A stretch of 64,000 nt of DNA from Lachnospiraceae bacterium (lineage in GTDB: Bacteria; Bacillota; Clostridia; Lachnospirales; Lachnospiraceae), in contig JAILKH010000065.1 in NCBI GenBank assembly GCA_024693925.1, forward strand, positions 1 through 64,000, read 5' to 3'. The position numbers and the translations under genes are program-made. Under the pieces are notes generated by a model. That model saw only the letters and a list, made by a program, of their open reading frames with translations, was not told the DNA's origin and did not search any database. Shown here piece after piece: positions 8,481 through 17,694 of the stretch (position 1 is its first letter; each line of letters opens with the position of its first letter).

Positions 8481-10018
8481 TGAAAACATTCGCTGCAATT
8501 GATGTTGGATCATATGAGGTGGCGATGAAGATTTTTGAAATATCCGCAAAAATCGGGATACGTCAGATAGATCATATAAGACGTCGTATTGAACTGGGAA
8601 CGGATACCTATAATACCGGCAAGATAAATACGGAAAGGATGAATGAATTATGTGTAGTACTTGCCGAATTCAATAAGATCATGAAATCTTATAAAGTGGA
8701 TGACTATAAGGCCTACGGAACAAGTGCCGTCAGAGAAACGGAAAATACCATGATCGTTATAGAACAGATCAAATTAAGGACCGGAATAAAGGTGGATGTA
8801 TTAAGTAATTCCGAGCAAAGATTTATGCACTACAAGGCTGTTGCATCAAGAGGTGAAACCTTTGAAAATATTATGAAGGACAGTTGTGCAATTGTTGATA
8901 TAGGAGGAGGAAGTATACAGATATCCTTATTTGATAAAGATGCATTGGTAACGACTCAAAATATACGACTCGGTATCTTACGTGTAAAGGATATGCTTTC
9001 TGCGCTTTTGGTAAAAAATGTTAATTATGTTCAGATTCTGGGAGAACTGATAGACAATCAGCTTAAGTCCTTTAAAAGTCTTTATCTGGGAGACAGGAGG
9101 ATAAATAATATTATCGTTGTTGATGATTATGTTTCACAGGCAATGAAAAGGATCAATAATAATAACGACAGGATATCCAGGAAGGAATTTGTAGAGATCA
9201 TAAATAAATATCGCGGTAAATCAGTTGAATTTATTTCTTCGGAATTAAGTCTTGATGAAGAAAGTGTATTACTGTTACCTCAGTCAATAGTACTTCTGCA
9301 TAAAATAACCGAGATGATGGAAGCAAAGCATTTATGGGCTCCGGGGGTTAGTCTTTCCGATGGGATAGCCTATGAGTATGCCGAAAATAACAAACTTTTA
9401 AGTGTTAAACATGATTTTGAGGCTGATATACTTGCAGGGGCTGAAGCCTTATGCAAAAGATATGGGGGAAATCTTGAACGAAACCGGCTTGTGGAATCTG
9501 TTGCACTTACTGTTTTTGATGATACTAAAAAGATTCATGGGTGCAGCAACAGAGACCGGTTGTTGCTCAGAGTTGCTGCAAGATTATCCGACTGCGGTAA
9601 ATATATAAGTCTTGAAGCCGCAGCAGAATGCGGATATGAGATCATAATGGTAACAGAAATGATAGGGCTTTCCCATAAGGAAAGGGAGATAATTGCAAAT
9701 GTTGTTCGTTATAATAAGGTTGCCTTTGAATATTACAAGGAAAGATTTGCACCTACTTCACTTGACAGAAATACATATCTTACGGTAGCAAAGCTTACTG
9801 CGATCTTCCGTGTTGCCGATGGTATATGCAGAAGTTACAGAACAAAACTTAACGGTATAAAAACAATGATAAAGGAGGATGAACTTATCATTACAATTGA
9901 TTCGGATGAAGATTTTTCTCTTGAAAAAGGATTTTTCGGAAGAAAATCAGGTTTCTTCGAAGAGGTATTTTCACTGAAACCGGTGCTCAGAAATAAAAAA
10001 AGGCTGAATGCATTGTAA
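8480..10018 (+). CDS. Ppx/GppA-type exopolyphosphatase with C-terminal HD-like domain
   Basis: A 512-residue protein of the ASKHA fold Ppx/GppA family, which degrades polyphosphate and/or converts pppGpp to ppGpp. Phosphate-binding motifs are AAIDVGSYEVAMKI at the N-terminus, YGTSAVRET near residue 80 and VDIGGGSIQIS near 140. The C-terminal third (about 310-500) is the helical HD-type extension. The first glycine loop has SYEV where many members have SNS/T, a small deviation. One-base overlap with the DUF815 stop, and ppk starts 58 bases after the stop: a degrading enzyme and a synthesising enzyme for polyphosphate in one operon. Confidence 0.88.
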   Translation: MKTFAAIDVGSYEVAMKIFEISAKIGIRQIDHIRRRIELGTDTYNTGKINTERMNELCVVLAEFNKIMKSYKVDDYKAYGTSAVRETENTMIVIEQIKLRTGIKVDVLSNSEQRFMHYKAVASRGETFENIMKDSCAIVDIGGGSIQISLFDKDALVTTQNIRLGILRVKDMLSALLVKNVNYVQILGELIDNQLKSFKSLYLGDRRINNIIVVDDYVSQAMKRINNNNDRISRKEFVEIINKYRGKSVEFISSELSLDEESVLLLPQSIVLLHKITEMMEAKHLWAPGVSLSDGIAYEYAENNKLLSVKHDFEADILAGAEALCKRYGGNLERNRLVESVALTVFDDTKKIHGCSNRDRLLLRVAARLSDCGKYISLEAAAECGYEIIMVTEMIGLSHKEREIIANVVRYNKVAFEYYKERFAPTSLDRNTYLTVAKLTAIFRVADGICRSYRTKLNGIKTMIKEDELIITIDSDEDFSLEKGFFGRKSGFFEEVFSLKPVLRNKKRLNAL

Positions 10019-10076
10019 AGTATTTAAGCTGTAATGTACATATCAAATTATTAAATGTTAATGTAAGGAGCAAGCT

Positions 10077-12317
10077 ATGGATAATAATAAAAAAACGGAG
10101 GCCAAAACTTCCGGATCTTCTTCTGTTAAAACTTTGGAGAGAAGATCCAAAAATGAAAAAAACATAGATCTTAGCAACAGCAGATATTATTATAATCGTG
10201 AACTGAGCTGGATTTTATTTGATGAACGTGTTCTTGACGAAGCCAGGGATAAAACCAATCCTTTAATGGAAAGATTAAAATTTCTCAGCATAACCGCCTC
10301 TAATCTTGATGAGTTTTTCATGATAAGAGTGGCGTCGTTAAGGGATATGGTTAATGCAGGTTATAACAAGCCGGATATAGCGGGTATGACACCCGTTAAA
10401 CAGCTGGAATTGTTAAATGAAGCAACCCACAGGCTTGTTGACAGGCAGTATTCAACCTTAACAAGATCATTGATGCCGCTTATGGAACAGGAGGGTATTC
10501 ATCTTATACTTAAGCATGAAGACCTTAATGATGAGCAAAAGAAATACGTTGATGATTATTTTATGAAAAATGTATATCCTGTACTTACGCCTATGGCAGT
10601 GGACAGTTCCAGACCGTTTCCCCTTATAAGAAATAAGAGTCTTAATATAGGTGCGCTTGTTTCCAAGAAAGATAAGGGAACAAAAAAAGCAAAACGGAAT
10701 TCCGTGGATGGTGAAAAGGAATTTGCAACGGTTCAGGTTCCGTCGGGTCTTCCCCGTATTATAAAGCTTCCGGGTAAAGGAGGAGATACGGTTATCCTTT
10801 TGGAAGAGATCATTGAACGAAATATGGAAAAGCTGTTTGCAAATTATGATGTTATCTGTGCTTATCCTTTCAGAATAATGAGAAATGCGGACCTTACCAT
10901 AGAAGAAGATGAAGCTGCAGATCTTTTAAAAGAAATAGAAAGACAGCTTAAAAAAAGGCAATGGGGTGAAGTTATCAGACTGGAAGTGGCAGATGATATA
11001 GATAAAAAATTAATGAAGGTACTTTTAAAAGAGCTTAATTGCAGGGAGGAAGCGGTATATAAGATACAGGGTCCCCTGGATCTTACTTTCCTAATGAAAT
11101 TGTGCTCTCTTGAAGGATATGAAGAATTAAGAGATAAAGAATTCGAACCGCAGCAAATAGAGGAGTTATCTGCCGGTAAAAATATATTTGAAGCCATAAG
11201 AAAGAAGGATATACTGCTTCATCATCCTTACGAAACATTTCAGCCTATAGTTGATTTTATAAGACAGGCGGCCAAGGATCCCGAGGTACTTGCGATCAAA
11301 CAGACATTATACCGGGTAAGCGGTCATTCTCCCATTATTGCGGCTTTGGCACAGGCGGCGGAGAATGGTAAGCAGGTTACCGTACTTGTTGAGTTAAAAG
11401 CCAGGTTTGATGAAGAGAATAATATCATATGGGCCAGAATGCTTGAAAAAGCCGGTTGTCATGTAATTTATGGTCTGGTTGGACTTAAGACTCACAGTAA
11501 GATAACTTTGGTGGTAAGGAGAGAAGATGAAGGCATAAGACGGTATGTCCATCTTGGTACCGGAAATTATAACGACTCTACCGCTAAATTATATACCGAT
11601 ATCGGACTGTTAACCTGTTCGGAACCCATAGGTGAAGATGCCACAGCTGTGTTTAATATGCTTTCGGGATATTCGGAGCCTCTTAATTGGAACAGATTAT
11701 CCGTAGCTCCTCTCTGGCTTAAGGATAAATTTCTTAAACTTATCAAACGTGAAATGAATAATGCAAAAATGGGTAAAAGTTCACGTATAATCGCCAAGGT
11801 GAATTCTCTGTGCGATAAAGATATCATTATGGCTCTTTATGAGGCTTCTATGGCAGGAGTCAGGATAGATCTGATAATAAGAGGTATATGTTGTTTAAGG
11901 ACCGGAATAGAGGGTATAAGCGATAATATTACAGTCAGGTCTGTAGTGGGACGGTTCCTGGAACATAGCAGGATATTTTATTTTGAAAATGCCGGGAATC
12001 ATGAATTGTATTGCGGATCTGCCGACTGGATGCCCAGAAATCTTGAAAGAAGAGTTGAAATACTGTTTCCCATAGAGGAGGAAGATCTTAAAAAGAGGGT
12101 ATATCATATACTTGATGTTATGCTAAGAGATACTTTAAAAGCCAGGATCATGGATGAAAACGGCGAATATCTCAGAATAGACAAACGCGGTAAAGATCTT
12201 TTGAGTTGTCAGGCGGAATTCTGCGAGGAAGCAATAAGAAAAAATGATGATAATAATAAAGCTGTTAAGGGAATAGTGAATAAAAGAGTTTTTATACCCG
12301 AAACACAGATAGATTAA
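10077..12317 (+). CDS. ppk1: Polyphosphate kinase 1
   Basis: A 746-residue PPK1, which reversibly polymerises the gamma-phosphate of ATP into polyphosphate. The N-terminal domain starts after a poorly conserved basic 30-residue leader with ELSWILFDERVLDEA and SNLDEFFMIRVASL. The two catalytic-type histidines are in GLKTHSKITLVV (about residue 473) and FLEHSRIFYF (about residue 630), and HLGTGNYN, a family hallmark, lies just after the first. Length is normal for the family. A good AAGGAG site precedes the ATG. It closes the DUF815-ppx-ppk operon; a new strong promoter starts only 5 bases after the stop. Confidence 0.96.
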   Translation: MDNNKKTEAKTSGSSSVKTLERRSKNEKNIDLSNSRYYYNRELSWILFDERVLDEARDKTNPLMERLKFLSITASNLDEFFMIRVASLRDMVNAGYNKPDIAGMTPVKQLELLNEATHRLVDRQYSTLTRSLMPLMEQEGIHLILKHEDLNDEQKKYVDDYFMKNVYPVLTPMAVDSSRPFPLIRNKSLNIGALVSKKDKGTKKAKRNSVDGEKEFATVQVPSGLPRIIKLPGKGGDTVILLEEIIERNMEKLFANYDVICAYPFRIMRNADLTIEEDEAADLLKEIERQLKKRQWGEVIRLEVADDIDKKLMKVLLKELNCREEAVYKIQGPLDLTFLMKLCSLEGYEELRDKEFEPQQIEELSAGKNIFEAIRKKDILLHHPYETFQPIVDFIRQAAKDPEVLAIKQTLYRVSGHSPIIAALAQAAENGKQVTVLVELKARFDEENNIIWARMLEKAGCHVIYGLVGLKTHSKITLVVRREDEGIRRYVHLGTGNYNDSTAKLYTDIGLLTCSEPIGEDATAVFNMLSGYSEPLNWNRLSVAPLWLKDKFLKLIKREMNNAKMGKSSRIIAKVNSLCDKDIIMALYEASMAGVRIDLIIRGICCLRTGIEGISDNITVRSVVGRFLEHSRIFYFENAGNHELYCGSADWMPRNLERRVEILFPIEEEDLKKRVYHILDVMLRDTLKARIMDENGEYLRIDKRGKDLLSCQAEFCEEAIRKNDDNNKAVKGIVNKRVFIPETQID

Positions 12318-12321
12318 ATAC

Positions 12322-12350
12322 TTGACATATTATAGAATAATTTATATATT
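12322..12350 (+). promoter_or_regulatory. Near-consensus sigma-A promoter
   Basis: TTGACA (12322-12327), 17-base spacer, TATATT (12345-12350): 6/6 and 5/6 to consensus, one of the best promoters in the window. It drives a leader of about 135 bases containing a 7-bp stem-loop (AAAGCTT at 12423 with AAGCTTT at 12435) and then only one short gene before a terminator. Confidence 0.75.
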
Positions 12351-12492
12351 TACACTTAGGATAAAAAAGAGGCTTTAATATTAAGATTTCTTGATGTGTA
12401 TAATTTTGTTACAGTATTTTGTAAAGCTTAGTGAAAGCTTTCCGGTATGAAGAAGCATTCTGCTTTGTTTTAACGGTCGGGAGGGATTTAGT

Positions 12493-12753
12493 ATGCAATC
12501 ACAGGAATATGATGAAGAAGTATTACAAGCTTTTTTGGACAACCAGAATCAGTTGTTTGATGAAAATGTCGCGGAAAATTTTGAAGAAGCAGAGGCTTTT
12601 TTGGAAGATTGTATGGCAGTCGTTGTTGATGATATCAATGAGGTTTATGAATATTTTGAAGAAAACGGGACCGATCTTGAGGGCGCTGAAATCGATGATA
12701 TTTGTGAGGTTTTTAAGATACCGGACGGTAGATATCTCATAGTTGAAGGTTAG
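12493..12753 (+). CDS. Small acidic protein of unknown function
   Basis: An 86-residue, strongly acidic soluble protein (DEEVLQAFLDNQNQLFDE, EEAEAFLEDC, DLEGAEIDDICEVF) ending in LPDGRYLIVEG-like KIPDGRYLIVEG. It has one cysteine pair position (CM, IC) and no signal peptide or membrane segment. The ATG has a GGGAGG site 9 bases upstream. I do not recognise a characterised family, although the pattern feels conserved among Lachnospiraceae. It forms its own transcription unit: a near-consensus promoter before it and a clear terminator after it, between ppk and the surface-polymer cluster. Such isolation with strong signals suggests an abundant small protein. An overlapping frame from 12431 has no such support. 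Confidence 0.75.
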   Translation: MQSQEYDEEVLQAFLDNQNQLFDENVAENFEEAEAFLEDCMAVVVDDINEVYEYFEENGTDLEGAEIDDICEVFKIPDGRYLIVEG

Positions 12754-12768
12754 TATAAGATTACATAT

Positions 12769-12798
12769 TAAAACCCGGTAAATCTCCGGGTTTTAATT
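12769..12798 (+). terminator. Intrinsic terminator of the 86-residue protein gene
   Basis: AAAACCCGG (12770-12778) pairs with CCGGGTTTT (12786-12794) around a 7-base loop, followed by AATTTTG. Clear GC-rich stem plus T-run. Confidence 0.85.
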
Positions 12799-12856
12799 TT
12801 GTATAAATTGATAATTGAAGTGTATTTTACCCGGAGACATTTTATCACATTGTACA

Positions 12857-12885
12857 TTGTTTGAAATCCTGATTCTGATTATAAT
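12857..12885 (+). promoter_or_regulatory. Promoter of the surface-polymer cluster
   Basis: TTGTTT (12857-12862), 17-base spacer and a perfect TATAAT (12880-12885). Expected start near 12892, 35 bases before the GTG at 12927. Confidence 0.6.
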
Positions 12886-12926
12886 ATCAGTAATGTCAGT
12901 TAAGAGGATTTTCGCGGAGGTGGCAA

Positions 12927-13631
12927 GTGGCACAATTACTTGAAGTACTAAGAACCGAACAAAAATATGATCTGTCTTTGGAGGAAATGTTTTTGATCAC
13001 TTCAAGGTTAAACGGGATTTTGCAGGGAGATAAGCATAATCATCATGGCGGATATATGGTAAGGTCTTTATATTTTGATACTGTTAATGACGATGATTTT
13101 TATGATAAACTTGATGGTCTTGAAATAAGAAGAAAGATAAGACTGAGAGTATATTCACCGGATGCAAAAACGGCTAAGCTTGAATTAAAAGAAAAAACAG
13201 GGAACAACCAAAGAAAAAGATCCTTAACCCTTTCCAGAGAGGAGGCCGCCGGGATTGTTGACGGGGACTATAAATTGTTATACGGGATGGATAATGAATT
13301 TGCAAATGAACTTTATTGCAGGATGACTCAATATTGTTATCGTCCCAAATGCATCGTACAGTATTACAGAACAGCATTTGCGGAGGCTGTAAATGATACA
13401 CGTGTAACATTTGACAGGGATTTAAGGGCTACGGAAATAAATATGGATATTTTTGATCCTGAATTAATGTTGTATCCTGTAGGATTACAGACCGGTTGTA
13501 CTATGGAATTGAAATTCAATAATTTTTTGCTAAGCTATGTAAAAAATGCGGTTTCCATAGCAGACAGATCCAATCTGTCCGCTTCAAAATACGGAATGGC
13601 ACGTAATTATTTAATAAAAGCCGCATTATAA
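12927..13631 (+). CDS. VTC domain protein (polyphosphate polymerase-like)
   Basis: A 234-residue soluble protein of the VTC domain family (PF09359), the catalytic fold of the yeast vacuolar transporter chaperone polyphosphate polymerase and a member of the triphosphate tunnel metalloenzyme group. Visible tunnel motifs are R-x-EQKYDL at the start, VRSLYFDT, GLEIRRKIRLRVY, AKLELKEK and a late MELKF with acidic and basic residues alternating in strands. The GTG start is set by GGAGGTGG 4 bases before it. In bacteria this domain is regularly found with DUF4956 and CotH genes, as here, and its substrate there is not settled; a polyphosphate or nucleotide-binding role is possible. Confidence 0.88.
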   Translation: MAQLLEVLRTEQKYDLSLEEMFLITSRLNGILQGDKHNHHGGYMVRSLYFDTVNDDDFYDKLDGLEIRRKIRLRVYSPDAKTAKLELKEKTGNNQRKRSLTLSREEAAGIVDGDYKLLYGMDNEFANELYCRMTQYCYRPKCIVQYYRTAFAEAVNDTRVTFDRDLRATEINMDIFDPELMLYPVGLQTGCTMELKFNNFLLSYVKNAVSIADRSNLSASKYGMARNYLIKAAL

Positions 13632-13658
13632 TTCAATAATTATTAAAGGAGATAAGAA

Positions 13659-14336
13659 ATGAAAAAGGAACTGATCAAGTATCTTGTGGCCAATACGGGG
13701 GCATTAACGATCAAGGATGTATTATTAAATTTTTTGGTTGCAGCTTTAATAGCGGTTGTGATCTTTTTGTCTTACAGACTTACACATACGGGTGCTGCGT
13801 ACAGTTCCCGCTTTAATGTATCTTTAGCAATGCTGGTTTTGGTAACGACACTTGTAATGAATGTTATCGGCAATAATGTGGCTTTATCACTGGGTATGGT
13901 TGGTGCTTTATCCATAGTAAGATTCAGAACCGCCGTCAAAGATTCCAGAGATACCGCGTATATATTCTGGTGTGTGGCTACGGGTATCTGCTGTGGTGTT
14001 CAGGAGTATATGATAGCAGCTGTGGGCTGTGCGGTTATTTTTATATTTTTGATAATATTCGGGCTTATCCGTTCTTCGGAACGATATCTTATAATACTTA
14101 GAGGATCTTTGGAATCCGATAAAAGTATAGGAGCTGTCGTGGATGAGAAATTTAAAGGAAAGGCAAGACTGGTTGTACATAATACAGGAACACAGGATTG
14201 TGAATATATTTATGAAATAACAGAGAAAATGCTGGATGCGGCCGGAAAAAGCGGAAATCTGATCGAATATTTGAGAAATAATTCAAAGGTTGATACGGTT
14301 AATATTGTTGCTCAGACAGATGAAATAAGCCGTTGA
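13659..14336 (+). CDS. DUF4956 membrane protein
   Basis: A 225-residue protein with about four membrane helices in the first 145 residues (near 24-43, 52-72, 85-105 and 115-135) and a soluble C-terminal domain of about 75 residues that resembles a ferredoxin-like fold. The family signature is GNNVALSLGMVGALSIVRFRTAVKDSRDTAYIFW. It has an AAAGGAG site 7 bases before the ATG. The gene lies between VTC and CotH, the usual order for this trio; it is likely the membrane partner of the VTC protein. Molecular function unknown. Confidence 0.88.
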   Translation: MKKELIKYLVANTGALTIKDVLLNFLVAALIAVVIFLSYRLTHTGAAYSSRFNVSLAMLVLVTTLVMNVIGNNVALSLGMVGALSIVRFRTAVKDSRDTAYIFWCVATGICCGVQEYMIAAVGCAVIFIFLIIFGLIRSSERYLIILRGSLESDKSIGAVVDEKFKGKARLVVHNTGTQDCEYIYEITEKMLDAAGKSGNLIEYLRNNSKVDTVNIVAQTDEISR

Positions 14337-14377
14337 CCGAAGTATCATAAATACTCTTAACGGAAAGAGGTTTTTTA

Positions 14378-16009
14378 ATGAAGGATAAGCATCTGATCGC
14401 GTTGCTATTGTTGATCATTACGGCAATGCTTGTTATTTGCGGGGGAATCACGTATAAGATCAATGTTGCAAAGAATTTTAATGTATATGATTCTTACGCC
14501 GATAAATTAAGTTTGAATTATTATAACAGTTCGGGAATAGAAAATATTAACGAAGATTTTACGGTAGATGATAATTTTAGTTCTCATCTGCCTCTTATTA
14601 TCATTGATACCTATGGAATTGATCCCCCCATAAATACTAAATTTGTCAGTGTTTCCGATAATTCGGCCATAGGCGGTGTACATATCCCCATTGAAGGAGT
14701 TAAGCCATACGTAGACGGTGAAATTTCCGTAATTGATAACGGAGATTCCGGGGATAATGTAAATCGTCTTGATGATATACCTGCTTACAGTGGAAGTATT
14801 TCCATTAAGAGAAGAGGAAACACTTCCATGTCATATGAAAAAGCACAGTGGCTGTTTAAAACACTGGATGAATTCGGTCAGGAGACTGATGTTAATATAC
14901 TGAATATGGGTGCGGAGGATGAATGGGTTCTTAACGGTTCATTGGCGGATAAAAGCATGATCAGAAATTATCTGGCTTATTCCATTGCCTCACAGATCCT
15001 TGAAAATACTCCCGACAGCCGTTTGTGTGAGGTTATTATAAAGAACGGTGATGAATATAAATATCAGGGTGTATACATGCTGACGGAAAATATCAAGTAT
15101 GGGGTGAATCGTGTAAACATCAGTAAATTTGAGGAGAAAGATACATACAACAGTTATCTTTTAAGACGGGACCGTTATGATGCAAACGGTCTTATGCTAG
15201 AAACTTACGGCCGGTTAAACGGATTCAGTAAAGAATATATTGCCTTATTGTATCCCTCTAAAAATAAAGTTACCGATGAGATGCTGGAATATGTAACCGA
15301 TGATATAAATCATGTTGAGGAGATCCTTTATTCGGATGATCCGACTGTATTTTCAACCTACAGTAATGTTATAGATGTAAATTCTTTTATTGATTATTTT
15401 TTGATCAATGAGTTTTTCGGTAATTATGATGCGGGCAATAATTCAACATATTTTTATAAGGAAAAAGGTGGTAAATTAACCATGGGACCGGTTTGGGATT
15501 TTGACGGTGCAATGGATAATTATATGTATGAACCCTTTGATGTGGATACGATAGCTTTTTATACCAAACCCTGGTATGACCGGTTGTGTCTGGATAAAAA
15601 CTTTCTGAAAAAACTGGAGAAAAGATATCTGGTTTTAAAAAGGACTTATTTAAATCCGGATTATGTTACCGCTAAAATTGATGAGATAGATTTCCATTTG
15701 GGAGGTGCGATCGAAAGGGAATGGTACAGGTGGGGAAAGTATTATAAGACATATAATGATCTTTCCCTGGAGGATTATACTCTTAAAGACGGAACGATTC
15801 TTTATAGAAATGCCATTACGCATGAAGATGAGATTTATCGTATAAAGACCATGTTGAATGAACATTCAAAATATATATATGATGATATAAGAGATTTGGA
15901 GCAGGGAGCGGTCTTTAATTCCGGAAATGATGATGTTACCGGATGGTTATTGTTATTGGCGGCCTGTCTGTTTATAATTCCGTCCGTTCTGGCGGTATAT
16001 CGTCAATGA
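14378..16009 (+). CDS. CotH-family protein kinase, membrane-bound
   Basis: A 543-residue CotH-type protein (PF08757), related to the spore-coat kinase CotH. It has a signal anchor (about 7-26), a large extracytoplasmic domain and a second hydrophobic helix at the very C-terminus (WLLLLAACLFIIPSVLA). CotH motifs are SIKRRGNTSM, QGVYMLTENI, SYLLRRDRYD and GPVWDFDGAMDN, the last holding the metal-binding DxD pair. The domain is outside the cytoplasm, unusual for a kinase fold that uses ATP but known in secreted CotH proteins. It may modify surface proteins or the polymer made by the cluster. RBS is AAAGAGG, spacing about 7. Confidence 0.88.
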   Translation: MKDKHLIALLLLIITAMLVICGGITYKINVAKNFNVYDSYADKLSLNYYNSSGIENINEDFTVDDNFSSHLPLIIIDTYGIDPPINTKFVSVSDNSAIGGVHIPIEGVKPYVDGEISVIDNGDSGDNVNRLDDIPAYSGSISIKRRGNTSMSYEKAQWLFKTLDEFGQETDVNILNMGAEDEWVLNGSLADKSMIRNYLAYSIASQILENTPDSRLCEVIIKNGDEYKYQGVYMLTENIKYGVNRVNISKFEEKDTYNSYLLRRDRYDANGLMLETYGRLNGFSKEYIALLYPSKNKVTDEMLEYVTDDINHVEEILYSDDPTVFSTYSNVIDVNSFIDYFLINEFFGNYDAGNNSTYFYKEKGGKLTMGPVWDFDGAMDNYMYEPFDVDTIAFYTKPWYDRLCLDKNFLKKLEKRYLVLKRTYLNPDYVTAKIDEIDFHLGGAIEREWYRWGKYYKTYNDLSLEDYTLKDGTILYRNAITHEDEIYRIKTMLNEHSKYIYDDIRDLEQGAVFNSGNDDVTGWLLLLAACLFIIPSVLAVYRQ

Positions 16010-16052
16010 ACTGTAAGTACTATATTAATTGATTATTATCCTGGAGTTTGAA

Positions 16053-16238
16053 ATGAAACTATTATTATCGGGGTTACCCAGTGATTTTCCCGTTACGATG
16101 GAAGAAAAAAGGTTTTTTCTGGATTTCTTAAGCGGACCTGTAGCCGTATGGGCGGTAAGGATATTAGCTGTATTGATTTTTGCCGGAATCATAGCCTGGT
16201 GGATATATCTGGAAAAGAAGAACGGACCGGAGGATTAA
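16053..16238 (+). CDS. Small single-pass membrane protein upstream of MBOAT (DltX-like position)
   Basis: A 61-residue protein with one hydrophobic helix (about 32-52, VRILAVLIFAGIIAWWIYL) flanked by a soluble N-terminal half and a short charged tail (EKKNGPED). I use the ATG at 16053 because a GGAG site sits 6 bases before it; a TTG at 16029 in the same frame lacks one. It ends 4 bases before the MBOAT start, so the two are probably co-translated. The place and size resemble DltX, the small partner of the DltB acyltransferase, but no sequence similarity can be claimed by eye. Confidence 0.7.
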   Translation: MKLLLSGLPSDFPVTMEEKRFFLDFLSGPVAVWAVRILAVLIFAGIIAWWIYLEKKNGPED

Positions 16239-16242
16239 ATAA

Positions 16243-17685
16243 ATGCTTTTTTCAAGTATAACTTTTATTTTTATTTTTCTTCCGATAACATTTATCATAT
16301 ATAATTTATTATATTCCCGCAGAACTGCTCAAAATGTCTGGCTGCTTATAGTAAGCTTATTGTTTTATGCCTGGGGAGAGCCGGTATATGTTTTAATAAT
16401 GATAGCTTCCATTATCGTCAATTGGGCTATGGGACTGGCGGTTGATAAAAATAAGGATGAGAATAAAAAGAAAAAAATATTATTGATCATTGCCTGTGTA
16501 TATAATATCGGAATTTTATTTGTATTTAAATATCTTGGTTTTGTAATAGATACGGCAAATATGGTGGCCGGTAAAGAAATTATCGTAAATCCGGGTATCA
16601 GTCTTCCGATAGGTATATCTTTTTATACTTTTCAGGCTATGTCTTATGTTATAGATCTGTATAGGGGTAATATAAAGGTTGAGAAAAATCCCTTTTATGT
16701 AGGTCTGTATGTTGCTTTTTTCCCGCAGCTTATTGCGGGGCCTATTGTAAAATACAGTTCTATTGCCGATCAGATCCGAAACAGAAAAGGTTCGTTGTTA
16801 AAGATCTCTATAGGAACTTCCCGTTTTGTTACGGGATTCAGTAAGAAGATATTGATCGCAAATTCATTGGCGATCCTGGCAGATCAGGTATTTAACTGGT
16901 CGGCAATGGGATCGGGAAATATTAATACTCCGGTTGTCTTGGCCTGGATGGGAGCTATTGCATATACTCTCCAGATATATTTTGATTTCTCGGGGTATTC
17001 GGATATGGCCATCGGTCTTGCTCTTATGTTTGGGTTTAAACTGGATGAAAACTTTAATTATCCTTACATAGCAAAGAGTGTAAATGATTTTTGGAGAAGA
17101 TGGCATATTTCATTAACCGGATGGTTTAGGGAATATGTGTATATACCGCTGGGCGGAAACCGGGGCAAAAATAAGGATACCATGATCCGGAATATGTTTA
17201 TTGTATGGCTTTTAACCGGTATCTGGCATGGAGCTTCCTGGAATTTCCTTTTCTGGGGCTTATGGCACTTCCTTTTTCAATTGGCGGAAAGATTCTTCGG
17301 TTATGATAAGAATGAGGAACATCCGGTACTCATGAGAGTGTATACTTTATTGGAAGTTTTACTTGGATGGGTTTTATTTAGGGCAAGTGATCTTTATCAG
17401 GCTGGTATTTATTTCAAAAATATGTTTGGGTTTAATGATAATACCTTCTTTGATGCAAGAACGGGATTTATGCTGAGAGAATATTGGATATATCTTGTTC
17501 TGGGAGTTGTTTTTTCTCTCCCTATCGCTCCAAGGATGAATAAATTTATTTTTGAACATAAAATCGGAAAGGCAGAAAAGTTAATGACTTATATTTATCC
17601 GGTTGCTATAATGTTGATGTTTATAGTTAGTGTATCCTATCTTGTAAGAGGTGGGTACAATCCTTTTATATACTTTGATTTTTAA
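16243..17685 (+). CDS. MBOAT O-acyltransferase, AlgI type
   Basis: A 480-residue polytopic enzyme of the membrane-bound O-acyltransferase family, closest in pattern to AlgI/PatA. These proteins move acyl groups, usually acetyl, across the membrane for O-acylation of surface polysaccharides. The family stretch FWRRWHISLTGWFREYVYIPLGGN is at about 284-307 and the catalytic-type histidine is in TGIWHGASWNFLFWG (about residue 329). About ten or more helices are visible, with the typical LPIGISFYTFQAMSYVID near 120. It sits between the small 61-residue protein and the DHHW protein, which would accept the acyl group outside the cell. Confidence 0.93.
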   Translation: MLFSSITFIFIFLPITFIIYNLLYSRRTAQNVWLLIVSLLFYAWGEPVYVLIMIASIIVNWAMGLAVDKNKDENKKKKILLIIACVYNIGILFVFKYLGFVIDTANMVAGKEIIVNPGISLPIGISFYTFQAMSYVIDLYRGNIKVEKNPFYVGLYVAFFPQLIAGPIVKYSSIADQIRNRKGSLLKISIGTSRFVTGFSKKILIANSLAILADQVFNWSAMGSGNINTPVVLAWMGAIAYTLQIYFDFSGYSDMAIGLALMFGFKLDENFNYPYIAKSVNDFWRRWHISLTGWFREYVYIPLGGNRGKNKDTMIRNMFIVWLLTGIWHGASWNFLFWGLWHFLFQLAERFFGYDKNEEHPVLMRVYTLLEVLLGWVLFRASDLYQAGIYFKNMFGFNDNTFFDARTGFMLREYWIYLVLGVVFSLPIAPRMNKFIFEHKIGKAEKLMTYIYPVAIMLMFIVSVSYLVRGGYNPFIYFDF

Positions 17686-17694
17686 GGAAATATT

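Noticed and set aside
12431..12742. Longer overlapping frame (103 codons) over the 86-residue gene
   Set aside because: No ribosome site and Lys/Arg/Phe-rich random-looking composition; the 12493 frame has GGGAGG and the terminator placed correctly.
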